Below, one piece after another: positions 34,885 through 42,010 of a stretch of DNA of 64,000 nt (its first letter is position 1; every line of letters starts with the position of its first letter). The translations under genes were made by a program, and so were the position numbers. The notes under the pieces were generated by a model. The model saw nothing but the letters and a program-made list of their open reading frames with translations. It was not told the origin of the DNA and did no database searches. Origin of the DNA: Microbacterium sufflavum (GTDB taxonomy: Bacteria; Actinomycetota; Actinomycetes; Actinomycetales; Microbacteriaceae); assembly GCF_023091155.1 (NCBI RefSeq), contig NZ_JAHWXK010000001.1:1240001-1304000 (forward strand). The letters are read 5' to 3'.

Positions 34885-35957
34885 GCGCGATCGCCCGCGT
34901 CGACACCGCCACGGTGGTGCTGCCGCTGCCCGCGCCCCTGCAGCTCGGGGCCATGACGGTCACGCGCCGCGAGTACACCGCTGTGCGGGCGACCGCGGGT
35001 GACGGCACCACCGGCGTCGCGTACTGCCTGTCGCGCGAGGCGCCGATGGCCGAGATCGTGGAGCGGCTCGTCGCTTCGCACGCGGTCGGCACCGACGCGG
35101 ACGACCCGGCGAGCACGTGGGAGCGGATGCTGCGGGGGAGCGCGATCGTCGGACGGGTCGGGCTCGTGCGCCGGGCCATCGGGCTCGTCGACATCGCGCT
35201 GTGGGACATCGCCGCGCGGCGGGCCGGGGTGCCGCTGTGGCGCCTGCTCGGCACGGGCGACGCTCCCCGCGACGCGATGCTCGTGGCCGCGTACCCGTCA
35301 CCGCAGCGCACACCGCGGGAGGTCGCGGACGAGGTCCTGGTGCAGGCGCCGGGGTGGTCGCAGGTGAAGATCTCCCGCATTCCCGATCCGGCATACATGC
35401 GCGAGCTGCTGGCGCTGCTGAACGCAGAACTGCCCGACACGACCGGGCTGGTGGTCGACGTGGGCTTCGGCTGGCCCGACGCCGACACGGCCCTCGCCGA
35501 GATCGCGCAGTGGGGCGACCCGCGCCTGGCGTGGCTCGAGGATCCCCTGCTGCCGGAGGACGCGGCGGGTGTCGCGCGGATCCGCCGCGAGTCGGGGCTG
35601 CCGGTCGCGGTGGGCGACGAGGTGACCGACCCCGCGGTGCTGAAGGCGCTGGTGGAGGTCGGCGAGGTCCATGCGCTGCGCCTCGACGTGGTCGCGATCG
35701 GCGGAGTCACCCCCGCACGGGAGCTGATCGCGTGGGCGGCCGAGCGGGGCGTACCCGTGTCGGGCCACGTCTACCCCGAGGTGACCGCACATCTCGGCAT
35801 CCAGGTCGAGACCTTCGCGCGCGGCGTGAATCCGTACGACCCCGCGCCCTCGTTCGTGACGGGCGGCCCGCGGTTCAACGGCGCCGTGACACCGAGCGAT
35901 ACCCCGGGCCTCGGGTTCGCGCTCGACCCCGCCGTGTTCCGATTCGAGAGGGACTGA
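34881..35957 (+). CDS. Enolase-superfamily (mandelate racemase group) dehydratase
   Basis: A 358-residue protein with a capping N-terminal domain and a modified TIM barrel. Metal ligands are Asp193, Glu220 and Asp246/Glu247. Asp269 and His296 form the general-acid dyad with the same spacing as Asp270-His297 of mandelate racemase. Lys163 is present, but the second Lys of KxK is Ser (VKISR), so only one face has a full catalytic pair. This suits acid-sugar dehydratases more than racemases. It would turn an aldonate into a 2-keto-3-deoxy acid. The substrate is inferred by pathway. Confidence 0.87.
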   Translation: MSAIARVDTATVVLPLPAPLQLGAMTVTRREYTAVRATAGDGTTGVAYCLSREAPMAEIVERLVASHAVGTDADDPASTWERMLRGSAIVGRVGLVRRAIGLVDIALWDIAARRAGVPLWRLLGTGDAPRDAMLVAAYPSPQRTPREVADEVLVQAPGWSQVKISRIPDPAYMRELLALLNAELPDTTGLVVDVGFGWPDADTALAEIAQWGDPRLAWLEDPLLPEDAAGVARIRRESGLPVAVGDEVTDPAVLKALVEVGEVHALRLDVVAIGGVTPARELIAWAAERGVPVSGHVYPEVTAHLGIQVETFARGVNPYDPAPSFVTGGPRFNGAVTPSDTPGLGFALDPAVFRFERD

Positions 35958-35958
35958 C

Positions 35959-36750
35959 ATGACCGACTCCCCGCGCAGTGTCGTGGTCACCGGCAGCGGC
36001 AAGGGCATCGGCCGCGCGGTCGCCGAGCGCCTCACCGCCGACGGCTGGATCGTGGTGGGGCTCGAACGTTCCCCGGGCTCCGGCACGGTCGAGGCGGGCG
36101 TGCTGGCGGAGGTCGTGCTCGGCGATGCGTCCGACCGCGAGGCGCACGCGCGCGCGGCGACCGCGGCCCGTGCGCGCGCACCACTGGGCGGGTGGGTGAA
36201 CAACGCCGGCATCACTCGGCGCACTCCCCTGCACGAGCTCGACGAGACCGCGGTGCGGGAGATCATCGGCATCAACGGCTTCGGCTACCTGTGGGGCTGC
36301 TCGACCGCGGTGTCGGCATTCGTGGACCAGGGCCTGCCGGGGGCGATCGTGAACATCGGCTCGATCCACGGGCGGGCGAGCTTCGTGGATCACGCCGCCT
36401 ACGAGTTCACGAAGGGCGGCATCGATGCGCTCACGCGCAGTGTCGCGGTGACATATGGCGGTCTCGGCATACGTGCGAACACCGTGGCGCCGGGCGGCGT
36501 GCGCACCCCGCACCTGGAGGCGCAGATCGCCCGAGCGGCCGACCCCGCTGCGGAGGAGCGCGCGCTCGCGGAGGGCCCGCCGATGGGACGTATCGCCCGG
36601 GCGGAGGAGGTCGCCGCGGTCACCGCATTCCTGCTCTCCGATGAGGCCCCGTACCTCTCCGGTCAGTCCATCGCGGTCGACGGCGCCTGGAGCGCGTCCT
36701 TCGGCGACATCACCGTCGACCCCGCCCTGCGCGCCCGCTTCGACGCCTGA
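35959..36750 (+). CDS. SDR-family oxidoreductase
   Basis: A 263-residue short-chain dehydrogenase with TGSGKGIG, WVNNAGITR, Ser in NIGSIHGRA and Tyr-Lys in YEFTKGG. The C-terminal SGQSIAVDGAW is FabG-like. It starts one base after the dehydratase stop. Following an enolase-family dehydratase, the natural role is oxidation of a 2-keto-3-deoxy sugar acid to a diketo acid, which the FAH-type hydrolase at 41066 could cleave. That pathway is inference. Confidence 0.9.
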   Translation: MTDSPRSVVVTGSGKGIGRAVAERLTADGWIVVGLERSPGSGTVEAGVLAEVVLGDASDREAHARAATAARARAPLGGWVNNAGITRRTPLHELDETAVREIIGINGFGYLWGCSTAVSAFVDQGLPGAIVNIGSIHGRASFVDHAAYEFTKGGIDALTRSVAVTYGGLGIRANTVAPGGVRTPHLEAQIARAADPAAEERALAEGPPMGRIARAEEVAAVTAFLLSDEAPYLSGQSIAVDGAWSASFGDITVDPALRARFDA

Positions 36751-36763
36751 CACCGCCGATTCC

Positions 36764-36822
36764 TGAGCGCCGTTCGTCTCGTCGCCGGCGTGGTGTCTGA
36801 GCGCCGTTCGTCTCGTCGCCGG
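36764..36822. repeat. Perfect 25-base direct repeat upstream of dinB
   Basis: The 25-base unit starting TGAGCGCCGTTCGTC and ending GTCGCCGG occurs at 36764-36788 and again at 36798-36822, separated by nine bases. A partial relative, CGCCTTGTCGCCGGCGTGG followed by TGAGCG, is at 48055-48081 after the tetR gene. The unit is extragenic in each case, so a dispersed intergenic repeat of this genome is likely. Confidence 0.7.
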
Positions 36823-36905
36823 TGGGGTTTCCGAGCGATCGTAACGACGCGCCCGCACCGATGTCCGGGGTCCGTGCGACGATCCGCTCGTCGACGGGAG
36901 AACGG

Positions 36906-38102
36906 ATGCGTGGGGAAGCCACCGTGCTGCACGCCGACCTCGACGCCTTCTACGCGTCGGTCGAGCAGCGCGACGCCCCCGAGCTGCGCGGTCGACCGGT
37001 GATCGTGGGCGGCGGGGTCGTGCTGGCGGCGAGCTACGAGGCGAAGGCCCGCGGCGTCCGCACCGCGATGGGCGGTCGCCAGGCGCGGGAGCTGTGCCCC
37101 GACGCCGTCGTGGTGCCGCCGCGCATGGAGGCGTACTCCGCCGCGAGCACAGACGTCTTCGCGATCTTCCGCGACACGACGCCGCTGGTCGAGGGGCTGT
37201 CGATCGACGAGGCGTTCCTGGAGGTCGGCGGGCTGCGGCGCATCGCGGGAACGCCGGAGGAGATCGCCGTGCGCCTGCGGGAGCGTGTGCGACGCGAGGT
37301 CGGGCTCGCGATCTCGGTCGGGGTCGCGCGCACCAAGTTCCTCGCGAAGGTCGCCAGCGCCGTGAGCAAACCCGACGGTCTGCTGGTCGTGGAGCCCGAG
37401 CGCGAGGAGCAGTTCCTCCTGCCGCTGCCGGTCGAGCGGCTGTGGGGTGTGGGCGCGGTGACGGCCGAGAAGCTGCACCGCTACGGCGTGCGCACGGTCG
37501 GCCAGCTCGCGGAGCTGGAGGCGGCGACGGCGGAGCGCATGCTCGGCAAGGCCACGGGCGCGCACGTGCACGCGCTCGCGCGACTGCGGGATCCGCGCCC
37601 GGTCGACACCACGCGGCGGCGCGGGTCGATCGGCTCGCAGCGCGCGCTCGGCTCGCGGCCGCGGTCGGCGGAGGAGCTCGACCTCATCCTCACGCAGATC
37701 GTCGACCGGCTCGCCCGGCGGCTGCGCGACGGCGACCGCGTGTGCCGCACGGTGGTGCTGCGACTGCGCTTCGGCGACTTCACGAAGGCCACCCGCTCCC
37801 GCACGCTCGGCGCGCCGACCGACCGCACCGCGATCCTCCTCACGGTGGCGCGCACCCTGCTCGCCGCTGCGCAGTCCGAGGTCGCCGACCGCGGCATCAC
37901 GCTGCTCGGCCTCTCCCTGTCGCAGCTCGACCGCGCCGACCGCGTGCAGCCGGAGCTCCCGATCGACTGGGGTGATGAGGCGCGACTCGACTCGGTGCTC
38001 GACACCCTGCGCGACCGCTACGGTGCGGCCTCCGTCTCCCGCGCCGCACAGCTCGGACGCGACCCCGGCTGGTCCACGCCGATCCTCCCCGAGCACGAGT
38101 GA
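36906..38102 (+). CDS. dinB: DNA polymerase IV (Y family)
   Basis: A 398-residue translesion polymerase. The palm begins VLHADLDAFYASVEQ (first catalytic Asp pair), then YEAKARGVRTAM. The active-site GLSIDEAFLEV carries the second acidic pair, followed by SVGVARTKFLAKVAS, the LWGVGAVTAEKL thumb helix-hairpin-helix, and a little-finger domain. The C-terminus lacks an evident beta-clamp motif of the QLxLF type, although QPELPIDWG could serve. ATG 36906 has GGGAGA just upstream. Unrelated to the sugar genes around it. Confidence 0.95.
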   Translation: MRGEATVLHADLDAFYASVEQRDAPELRGRPVIVGGGVVLAASYEAKARGVRTAMGGRQARELCPDAVVVPPRMEAYSAASTDVFAIFRDTTPLVEGLSIDEAFLEVGGLRRIAGTPEEIAVRLRERVRREVGLAISVGVARTKFLAKVASAVSKPDGLLVVEPEREEQFLLPLPVERLWGVGAVTAEKLHRYGVRTVGQLAELEAATAERMLGKATGAHVHALARLRDPRPVDTTRRRGSIGSQRALGSRPRSAEELDLILTQIVDRLARRLRDGDRVCRTVVLRLRFGDFTKATRSRTLGAPTDRTAILLTVARTLLAAAQSEVADRGITLLGLSLSQLDRADRVQPELPIDWGDEARLDSVLDTLRDRYGAASVSRAAQLGRDPGWSTPILPEHE

Positions 38103-38131
38103 GGCCCCGGAAGAGGGCTGCCATGGTTAAG

Positions 38132-38173
38132 GCCAGACTTCACCCCCGTTCTGGCTAGAAGTCGGGCTACACT
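38132..38173 (+). promoter_or_regulatory. Promoter and operator-like repeat of the RelE-type module
   Basis: GCCAGA at 38132-38137 and TCTGGC at 38150-38155 form an inverted repeat upstream of TACACT at 38168-38173. This -10-like box stands exactly six bases before the antitoxin ATG, so the mRNA probably starts at the start codon. The repeat is a likely site for autorepression by the antitoxin-toxin complex. Confidence 0.55.
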
Positions 38174-38179
38174 GAGGGC

Positions 38180-38455
38180 ATGCAGACTGTACCGCTGAGC
38201 GAGGCCAAGGACCACCTCTCGCGCCTGGTGGACCAGGTCGAGCGCGAGCACGAGACGATCGAGATCACTCGCCACGGCCGGGGCGCGGCAGTGTTGATGA
38301 GTAAGGACGCCCTGGAGTCTCTGTACGAGACGCTGCATTGGCTGTCGGAGCCGGGCACGCGACAGGATGTCGACGATGCGCGGCGACAGGCTGAGGCCGG
38401 CGAGCTGCGCAGCGCGGAGGAGACGATGGAGCGCTACGGGGTTCGGCCCCGGTGA
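38180..38455 (+). CDS. Phd/YefM-family antitoxin
   Basis: A 91-residue antitoxin. The N-terminal TVPLSEAKDHLSRLVDQVE and IEITRHGRGAAVLMSKDALESL form the Phd/YefM DNA-binding fold. The acidic C-terminal half would wrap the toxin. ATG 38180 lacks a clear ribosome site and is probably translated leaderless. It overlaps the toxin by GTGA. Confidence 0.9.
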   Translation: MQTVPLSEAKDHLSRLVDQVEREHETIEITRHGRGAAVLMSKDALESLYETLHWLSEPGTRQDVDDARRQAEAGELRSAEETMERYGVRPR

Positions 38456-38730
38456 CCTGGATCACCGCTTTCGCTGACTCCGCCTGGCGCGACCTCGATC
38501 GGTTGCCGCAGAAGATCGCACAGGCCATCGTCGAGTTCGCTGTCCTCACCCTGCCCGAGAATCCGGAACGCATGAGCAAGCCGCTCGTCGACGAGTTCGA
38601 GGGCCTGCGCTCTGCACGCCGTGGGGACTACCGAGTGTTGTTCTTCCTCGGCGCGCGAGAGACGATCGTGGTCGTGCGCGCCCGGCACCGCCGTGATGCG
38701 TACCGCCCGCCCGCTCCGCACTGGGACTGA
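38452..38730 (+). CDS. RelE/YoeB-superfamily toxin
   Basis: A 92-residue basic protein typical of RelE-type mRNA interferases: ITAFADSAWRDLDRLPQKIAQAI, then KPLVDEFEGLRSARRGDYRVLFFL and VVVRARHRRDAY. The central RSARRGDYRVLF arginines are the usual catalytic and ribosome-contact residues. GTG start coupled to the antitoxin stop. Cleaves mRNA on the ribosome in the family; here assigned by similarity and gene order. Confidence 0.9.
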   Translation: MTWITAFADSAWRDLDRLPQKIAQAIVEFAVLTLPENPERMSKPLVDEFEGLRSARRGDYRVLFFLGARETIVVVRARHRRDAYRPPAPHWD

Positions 38731-38765
38731 CAGAGGCCGGTGGCCCGCACGCCCCCTCGAAACGA

Positions 38766-38828
38766 AGGAGATCTCACGCGATGAAGGAGGTCTCCGGAGC
38801 TCCGCTCCTTCATGACGCGAGATCTCCT
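38766..38828. repeat. Long imperfect palindrome between convergent genes
   Basis: Two 24-base arms, 38766-38789 and 38805-38828, are complementary except for a small central mismatch block. The 15-base loop contains the palindrome CGGAGCTCCG. A second small inverted repeat, GCGGCCG/CGGCCGC, follows at about 38838-38856, flanked by CACCGTGCGG at both sides (38832, 38872). In RNA it would be a very stable hairpin. It may serve as a two-way terminator or be a REP-like extragenic palindrome. Confidence 0.65.
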
Positions 38829-38907
38829 GCGCACCGTGCGGCCGTCCACCGGCCGCATAGCCCACCGTGCGGACGGGTACCGCCGCAGGTGACCCCGCCT
38901 CCGCGCC

Positions 38908-39258
38908 TCAGGCCTTGAGCATCGACGCCCGCGCGATGCGGCCGTCCACCACGTCGAAGGTCGCGATGGTCTCGGTCGCGACACCCGCGTTGATCACCTG
39001 CTCCTGCGCCACGACCCACCGCGCGCCGAAGAGCACGCTCGACTCGATGACGCACGAGAGCTCGGGGTTCTGCAGCCGGGGTTCGTAGAACGCGCGGATG
39101 GCTTCGGCGCCGACGATGGGTTCGGGCGCGACACCGGTGATGACGGCGTCGTCGGCGTAGGTGGCGACGAACGCGTCGAGGTCGTGGGCGTTGAACGCGT
39201 CGAGCTGTGCCTGCACGGTGTCGTGCGCGGAACGGTCGAGGGCGGTGCGGTCAGTCAA
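38908..39258 (-). CDS. SnoaL/NTF2-like small protein
   Basis: A 116-residue protein of the NTF2-like fold: VQAQLDAFNAHDLDAFVATYADDAVI, then AFYEPRL and RWVVAQEQVIN. A cone-shaped pocket in this fold binds or isomerises small molecules. The start is unusual: TTG 39258, set by GGAGGAG six bases upstream within the end of the SDR gene, with which it overlaps by eight bases. Co-transcribed from operator E. Its job in the pathway is not known. Confidence 0.8.
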   Translation of the reverse strand: MTDRTALDRSAHDTVQAQLDAFNAHDLDAFVATYADDAVITGVAPEPIVGAEAIRAFYEPRLQNPELSCVIESSVLFGARWVVAQEQVINAGVATETIATFDVVDGRIARASMLKA

Positions 39259-40000
39259 TGCGAACTCCTCCGTTGACGTCGTAGGTGGCTCCGGTGATGA
39301 AGCGGGCGCGCTCCGAGGCGAGCGACGCGATGATCCAGGCGACGTCCTCGGGCTGGCCGAACGCGCCGAGGGGGATGCCGGCTTCGAGCTTCGCGCGCCC
39401 CTCGCCCTGGAGCTGGTCGGTGATGGCGCTGGCGACAGGGCCGGGGGTGACGGCGTTGACGCGGATGCCCTCGGAGGCCAGGTGTCGCGCGAAGCTGCGG
39501 GTGATGGCGAGCAGCGCCCCCTTGCTGGCGGCGTAGTGGATGCCGGTCTGCAGGGCGCCGACCTGTCCGGCGATCGAGGCGATGTTGACCACCGACCGGT
39601 CGCCCTCGGCCGCGCGCAGCAGGGGGAGTGCCGCCCGGGTGAGCAGGAAGGTGCCGCGGGCGTTGGTCTCGAGGACGAAGTCCCACTCCTCGATGTCGAT
39701 GTCGGGGTAGGGCGTGTAGGGGCAGACTCCGCCGTTGTTGATGAGCACGTGCAGCTCGCCCCAGGTGACGGTGATGCGGTCGGTGAGCGCGTCGATCGAT
39801 TCGGGGTCGCGCAGGTCGAGCCGTGACACCAGCACCTCGGCGGCACCGGCCGCCCGGCACTCCTCGGCGACGCGCTCGGCCTCGGCCTCGCGCCCGGTGT
39901 AGGTGATCCAGAGGGCGGCGCCCTCGCGGGCGAGTTCGAGGGCGGCGGCGGTTCCGATGCCGGAACTCGCGCCGGTGATGAGTGCGCGGCGAACAGTCAT
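39251..40000 (-). CDS. SDR-family oxidoreductase
   Basis: A 249-residue FabG-like dehydrogenase: TGASSGIG, VLINNGGVCPY (a variant of NNAG), Ser in NIASIAGQ, Tyr-Lys in YAASKGA, and the end ATYDVNGGVRID. No ribosome site precedes ATG 40000; TAGCGT (minus strand of 40007-40012), inside operator E, is exactly six bases upstream. The transcript is thus probably leaderless and directly blocked by a repressor on the operator. Divergent from the 2-hydroxyacid dehydrogenase. Confidence 0.9.
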   Translation of the reverse strand: MTVRRALITGASSGIGTAAALELAREGAALWITYTGREAEAERVAEECRAAGAAEVLVSRLDLRDPESIDALTDRITVTWGELHVLINNGGVCPYTPYPDIDIEEWDFVLETNARGTFLLTRAALPLLRAAEGDRSVVNIASIAGQVGALQTGIHYAASKGALLAITRSFARHLASEGIRVNAVTPGPVASAITDQLQGEGRAKLEAGIPLGAFGQPEDVAWIIASLASERARFITGATYDVNGGVRID

Positions 40001-40006
40001 GCCTAA

Positions 40007-40018
40007 ACGCTATAGCAA
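40007..40018. promoter_or_regulatory. Predicted GntR operator E
   Basis: ACGCTATAGCAA matches the six-site motif and, on the minus strand, contains a -10-like TAGCGT. It lies six bases before the SDR start codon. Together with operator F, 51 bases away, it makes this a divergent two-operator promoter. Confidence 0.65.
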
Positions 40019-40057
40019 GAACCGGTCGCTGTCAGCCGCTGTACACCGCTTTGCTAG

Positions 40058-40069
40058 ATGCTATAGCAT
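40058..40069. promoter_or_regulatory. Predicted GntR operator F
   Basis: ATGCTATAGCAT is a perfect palindrome preceded by TTGCTAG, as in site B. Its right half contains TAGCAT (40064-40069), a -10-like box seven bases before the ATG of the 2-hydroxyacid dehydrogenase. Promoter and operator therefore coincide. Confidence 0.7.
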
Positions 40070-40076
40070 CGCTCCC

Positions 40077-41051
40077 ATGACTGCGCCGCTCATCCTCGTC
40101 ACCGACTGCGACCTCCCGGGGACCGTCATCGAAGACACCCTCCGCGGCGCGGGCCTGCGCGCCGATCGCGCCGCCTCCGGCAGCCCCGACGACATCGCCG
40201 CGCTCGGCGCCGAGGCCGAGGGACTCGTGGTGCAGTGGGCACGCATCGACGGCGACCTCATGGACCGGATGCCCAACCTGCGCCTCATCAGCCGCGTCGG
40301 CATCGGGTACGACATGATCGACGTCGACGCCGCCACCGCCCGGGGCATCGCCGTCGCCAACACCCCCAGCTACTGCATCGAAGAGGTCGCCGCGCACACC
40401 GTGGCCATGATCATGACCCAGGCGCGCGGACTCCCCGCCTACGACCGCGCCGTGCGCGCCGGCACCTGGAAGGCCGTGGACGCCCGACCGCTCGCCGTGC
40501 GCCCCTCCACCACCACCGTGTCCGTGCTGGGCTTCGGTCGCATCGGCTCACTGGTCGCCCGCGGCCTCCGCGGCCTCGGCTTCCGGGTGCTTGTCGCCGA
40601 CCCGTACGCCCCCGCCGATGCCGTGCGCGAGGCGGGCTGCGAGCCCGTCGAGATCCCCGACGCCATCGCCCGCGCCGACATCCTCACCCTCCACGTGCCC
40701 CTCACCGACGCCACCCGGCACCTGATCGACGCGGCCGCCCTCGCCACCATGAAGCAGGGCGCCGTGATCGTGAACACCTGCCGCGGACCGCTCATCGACG
40801 AGGACGCGCTCGCCGCCTCCCTCCGCGACGAACACCTCGGCGGCGCCGCGCTCGACGTCTTCGCGGGGGAACCGCTCGCCGCCGACTCCCCGCTCCGCGA
40901 CCTCGATCAGGTGCTGCTCACCCCGCACGCCGCCTGGTACTCCCCCGAGGCCCTCGCCGACCTGCCGGTGCACGCGGCCCAGAACATCATCCGGTCGTTC
41001 GCGGGCGAGTCCGTGCCGATCGTCAACCCGTCGTTCGCCGCCGCCCGCTGA
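40077..41051 (+). CDS. D-isomer-specific 2-hydroxyacid dehydrogenase
   Basis: A 324-residue enzyme of the phosphoglycerate/glyoxylate reductase family. The NAD loop is VLGFGRIGSLVA. The catalytic residues are all present: Arg236 in NTCRGPLID, Glu265 in FAGEPL, His284 in TPHAAW. No Shine-Dalgarno precedes ATG 40077, and the promoter box is seven bases upstream, so translation is likely leaderless. It is in the GntR regulon and runs into the FAH-family gene. A role in reducing or oxidising a C3-C6 hydroxy acid product is likely. Confidence 0.9.
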   Translation: MTAPLILVTDCDLPGTVIEDTLRGAGLRADRAASGSPDDIAALGAEAEGLVVQWARIDGDLMDRMPNLRLISRVGIGYDMIDVDAATARGIAVANTPSYCIEEVAAHTVAMIMTQARGLPAYDRAVRAGTWKAVDARPLAVRPSTTTVSVLGFGRIGSLVARGLRGLGFRVLVADPYAPADAVREAGCEPVEIPDAIARADILTLHVPLTDATRHLIDAAALATMKQGAVIVNTCRGPLIDEDALAASLRDEHLGGAALDVFAGEPLAADSPLRDLDQVLLTPHAAWYSPEALADLPVHAAQNIIRSFAGESVPIVNPSFAAAR

Positions 41052-41065
41052 CCCGAAAGCCCGAC

Positions 41066-41923
41066 ATGGAACTCCTGCGCCTCGGCCCCGCCGGCCACGA
41101 ACGCCCCTACGTCCGCGACGACGCCGGGGTGATCCGCGACCTCGCGCCCCTCACGGCCGAGATCGACGGGGCGTTCCTCGCCGCCGACGGCATCGCCCGC
41201 ACCCGCGAGGCCCTGCGCCGCGACGAGCTGCCCGTCGCCCACGTCGACGGCCTCCGCCTCGGCGCTCCCGTCGCCCGCCCGACCGCGGTCCTGTGTATCG
41301 GCCAGAACTACGCCGCGCACGCGGCCGAGTCCGGCGCGGAGCCGCCCGCGCACCCGGTGCTCTTCTTCAAGCACCCCAACACCGTGGTCGGCCCGAACGA
41401 CGTGGTGCTGCTGCCGCCCGGTGCGGAGAAGGTCGACTGGGAGGTGGAGCTCGCGGTGGTGATCGGCAGGACCGCCCGCTACCTCCCGTCGCCCGAGGCC
41501 GCCCGCGACGTGATCGCCGGGTACACCATCTCCAACGACGTGTCGGAGCGGGCGTACCAGCTCGACGTCTCGGGCGGGCAGTGGTCGAAGGGGAAGTGCT
41601 CCGAGACGTTCAACCCCCTCGGCCCCGCGCTCGTGCCCGCCGACGAGGTCGACCCGCAGGCGCTGCGCCTCCGCTCCTTCGTGAACGGCGAGCCGCGGCA
41701 GGACTCCTCCACGGCCGACATGATCTTCCCGGTGCTGCAACTGGTGCACGAGCTCAGTCACTACCTGGTGCTGGAGCCGGGCGACGTGATCAACACCGGT
41801 ACCCCGCAGGGCGTCGCGCTCTCCGGACGCTTCCCCTATCTGCAGGACGGCGATGAGATGACGATCGAGATCGAGGGGCTCGGGCAGCAGCGGCAGCGGA
41901 CCGAGCGCGTGCACCTGAGCTGA
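41066..41923 (+). CDS. Fumarylacetoacetate hydrolase (FAH)-family protein
   Basis: A 285-residue enzyme with the FAH fold. GQNYAAHAAESG carries His85. Metal ligands Glu126 and Glu128 are in DWEVELAVVIG, and Asp158 in YTISNDVSER. The C-terminal NTGTPQGVALS is also typical. Members hydrolyse C-C bonds of diketo acids, or decarboxylate or tautomerise keto acids. In the L-fuconate and L-rhamnonate diketo routes, an FAH-family hydrolase splits a 2,4-diketo-3-deoxy acid into pyruvate and a hydroxy acid; this gene is well placed for such a step. It starts 14 bases after the dehydrogenase. Confidence 0.9.
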   Translation: MELLRLGPAGHERPYVRDDAGVIRDLAPLTAEIDGAFLAADGIARTREALRRDELPVAHVDGLRLGAPVARPTAVLCIGQNYAAHAAESGAEPPAHPVLFFKHPNTVVGPNDVVLLPPGAEKVDWEVELAVVIGRTARYLPSPEAARDVIAGYTISNDVSERAYQLDVSGGQWSKGKCSETFNPLGPALVPADEVDPQALRLRSFVNGEPRQDSSTADMIFPVLQLVHELSHYLVLEPGDVINTGTPQGVALSGRFPYLQDGDEMTIEIEGLGQQRQRTERVHLS

Positions 41924-41943
41924 CGCGACCCCGGCGGCCTGTG

Positions 41944-41983
41944 TCCGCGGCACGGCTCCTTTCGCTGAGTGCGCCGTGCCGCG
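41944..41983. terminator. Perfect 12-base stem-loop between convergent genes
   Basis: CCGCGGCACGGC at 41944-41955 and GCCGTGCCGCGG at 41972-41983 pair perfectly around a 16-base loop. It lies midway between the FAH gene and the convergent coiled-coil gene, so it can serve both as a terminator. No T tract. Confidence 0.7.
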
Positions 41984-42010
41984 GCCAGAGGCCGTCGGGG
42001 GTGTGCGAGG

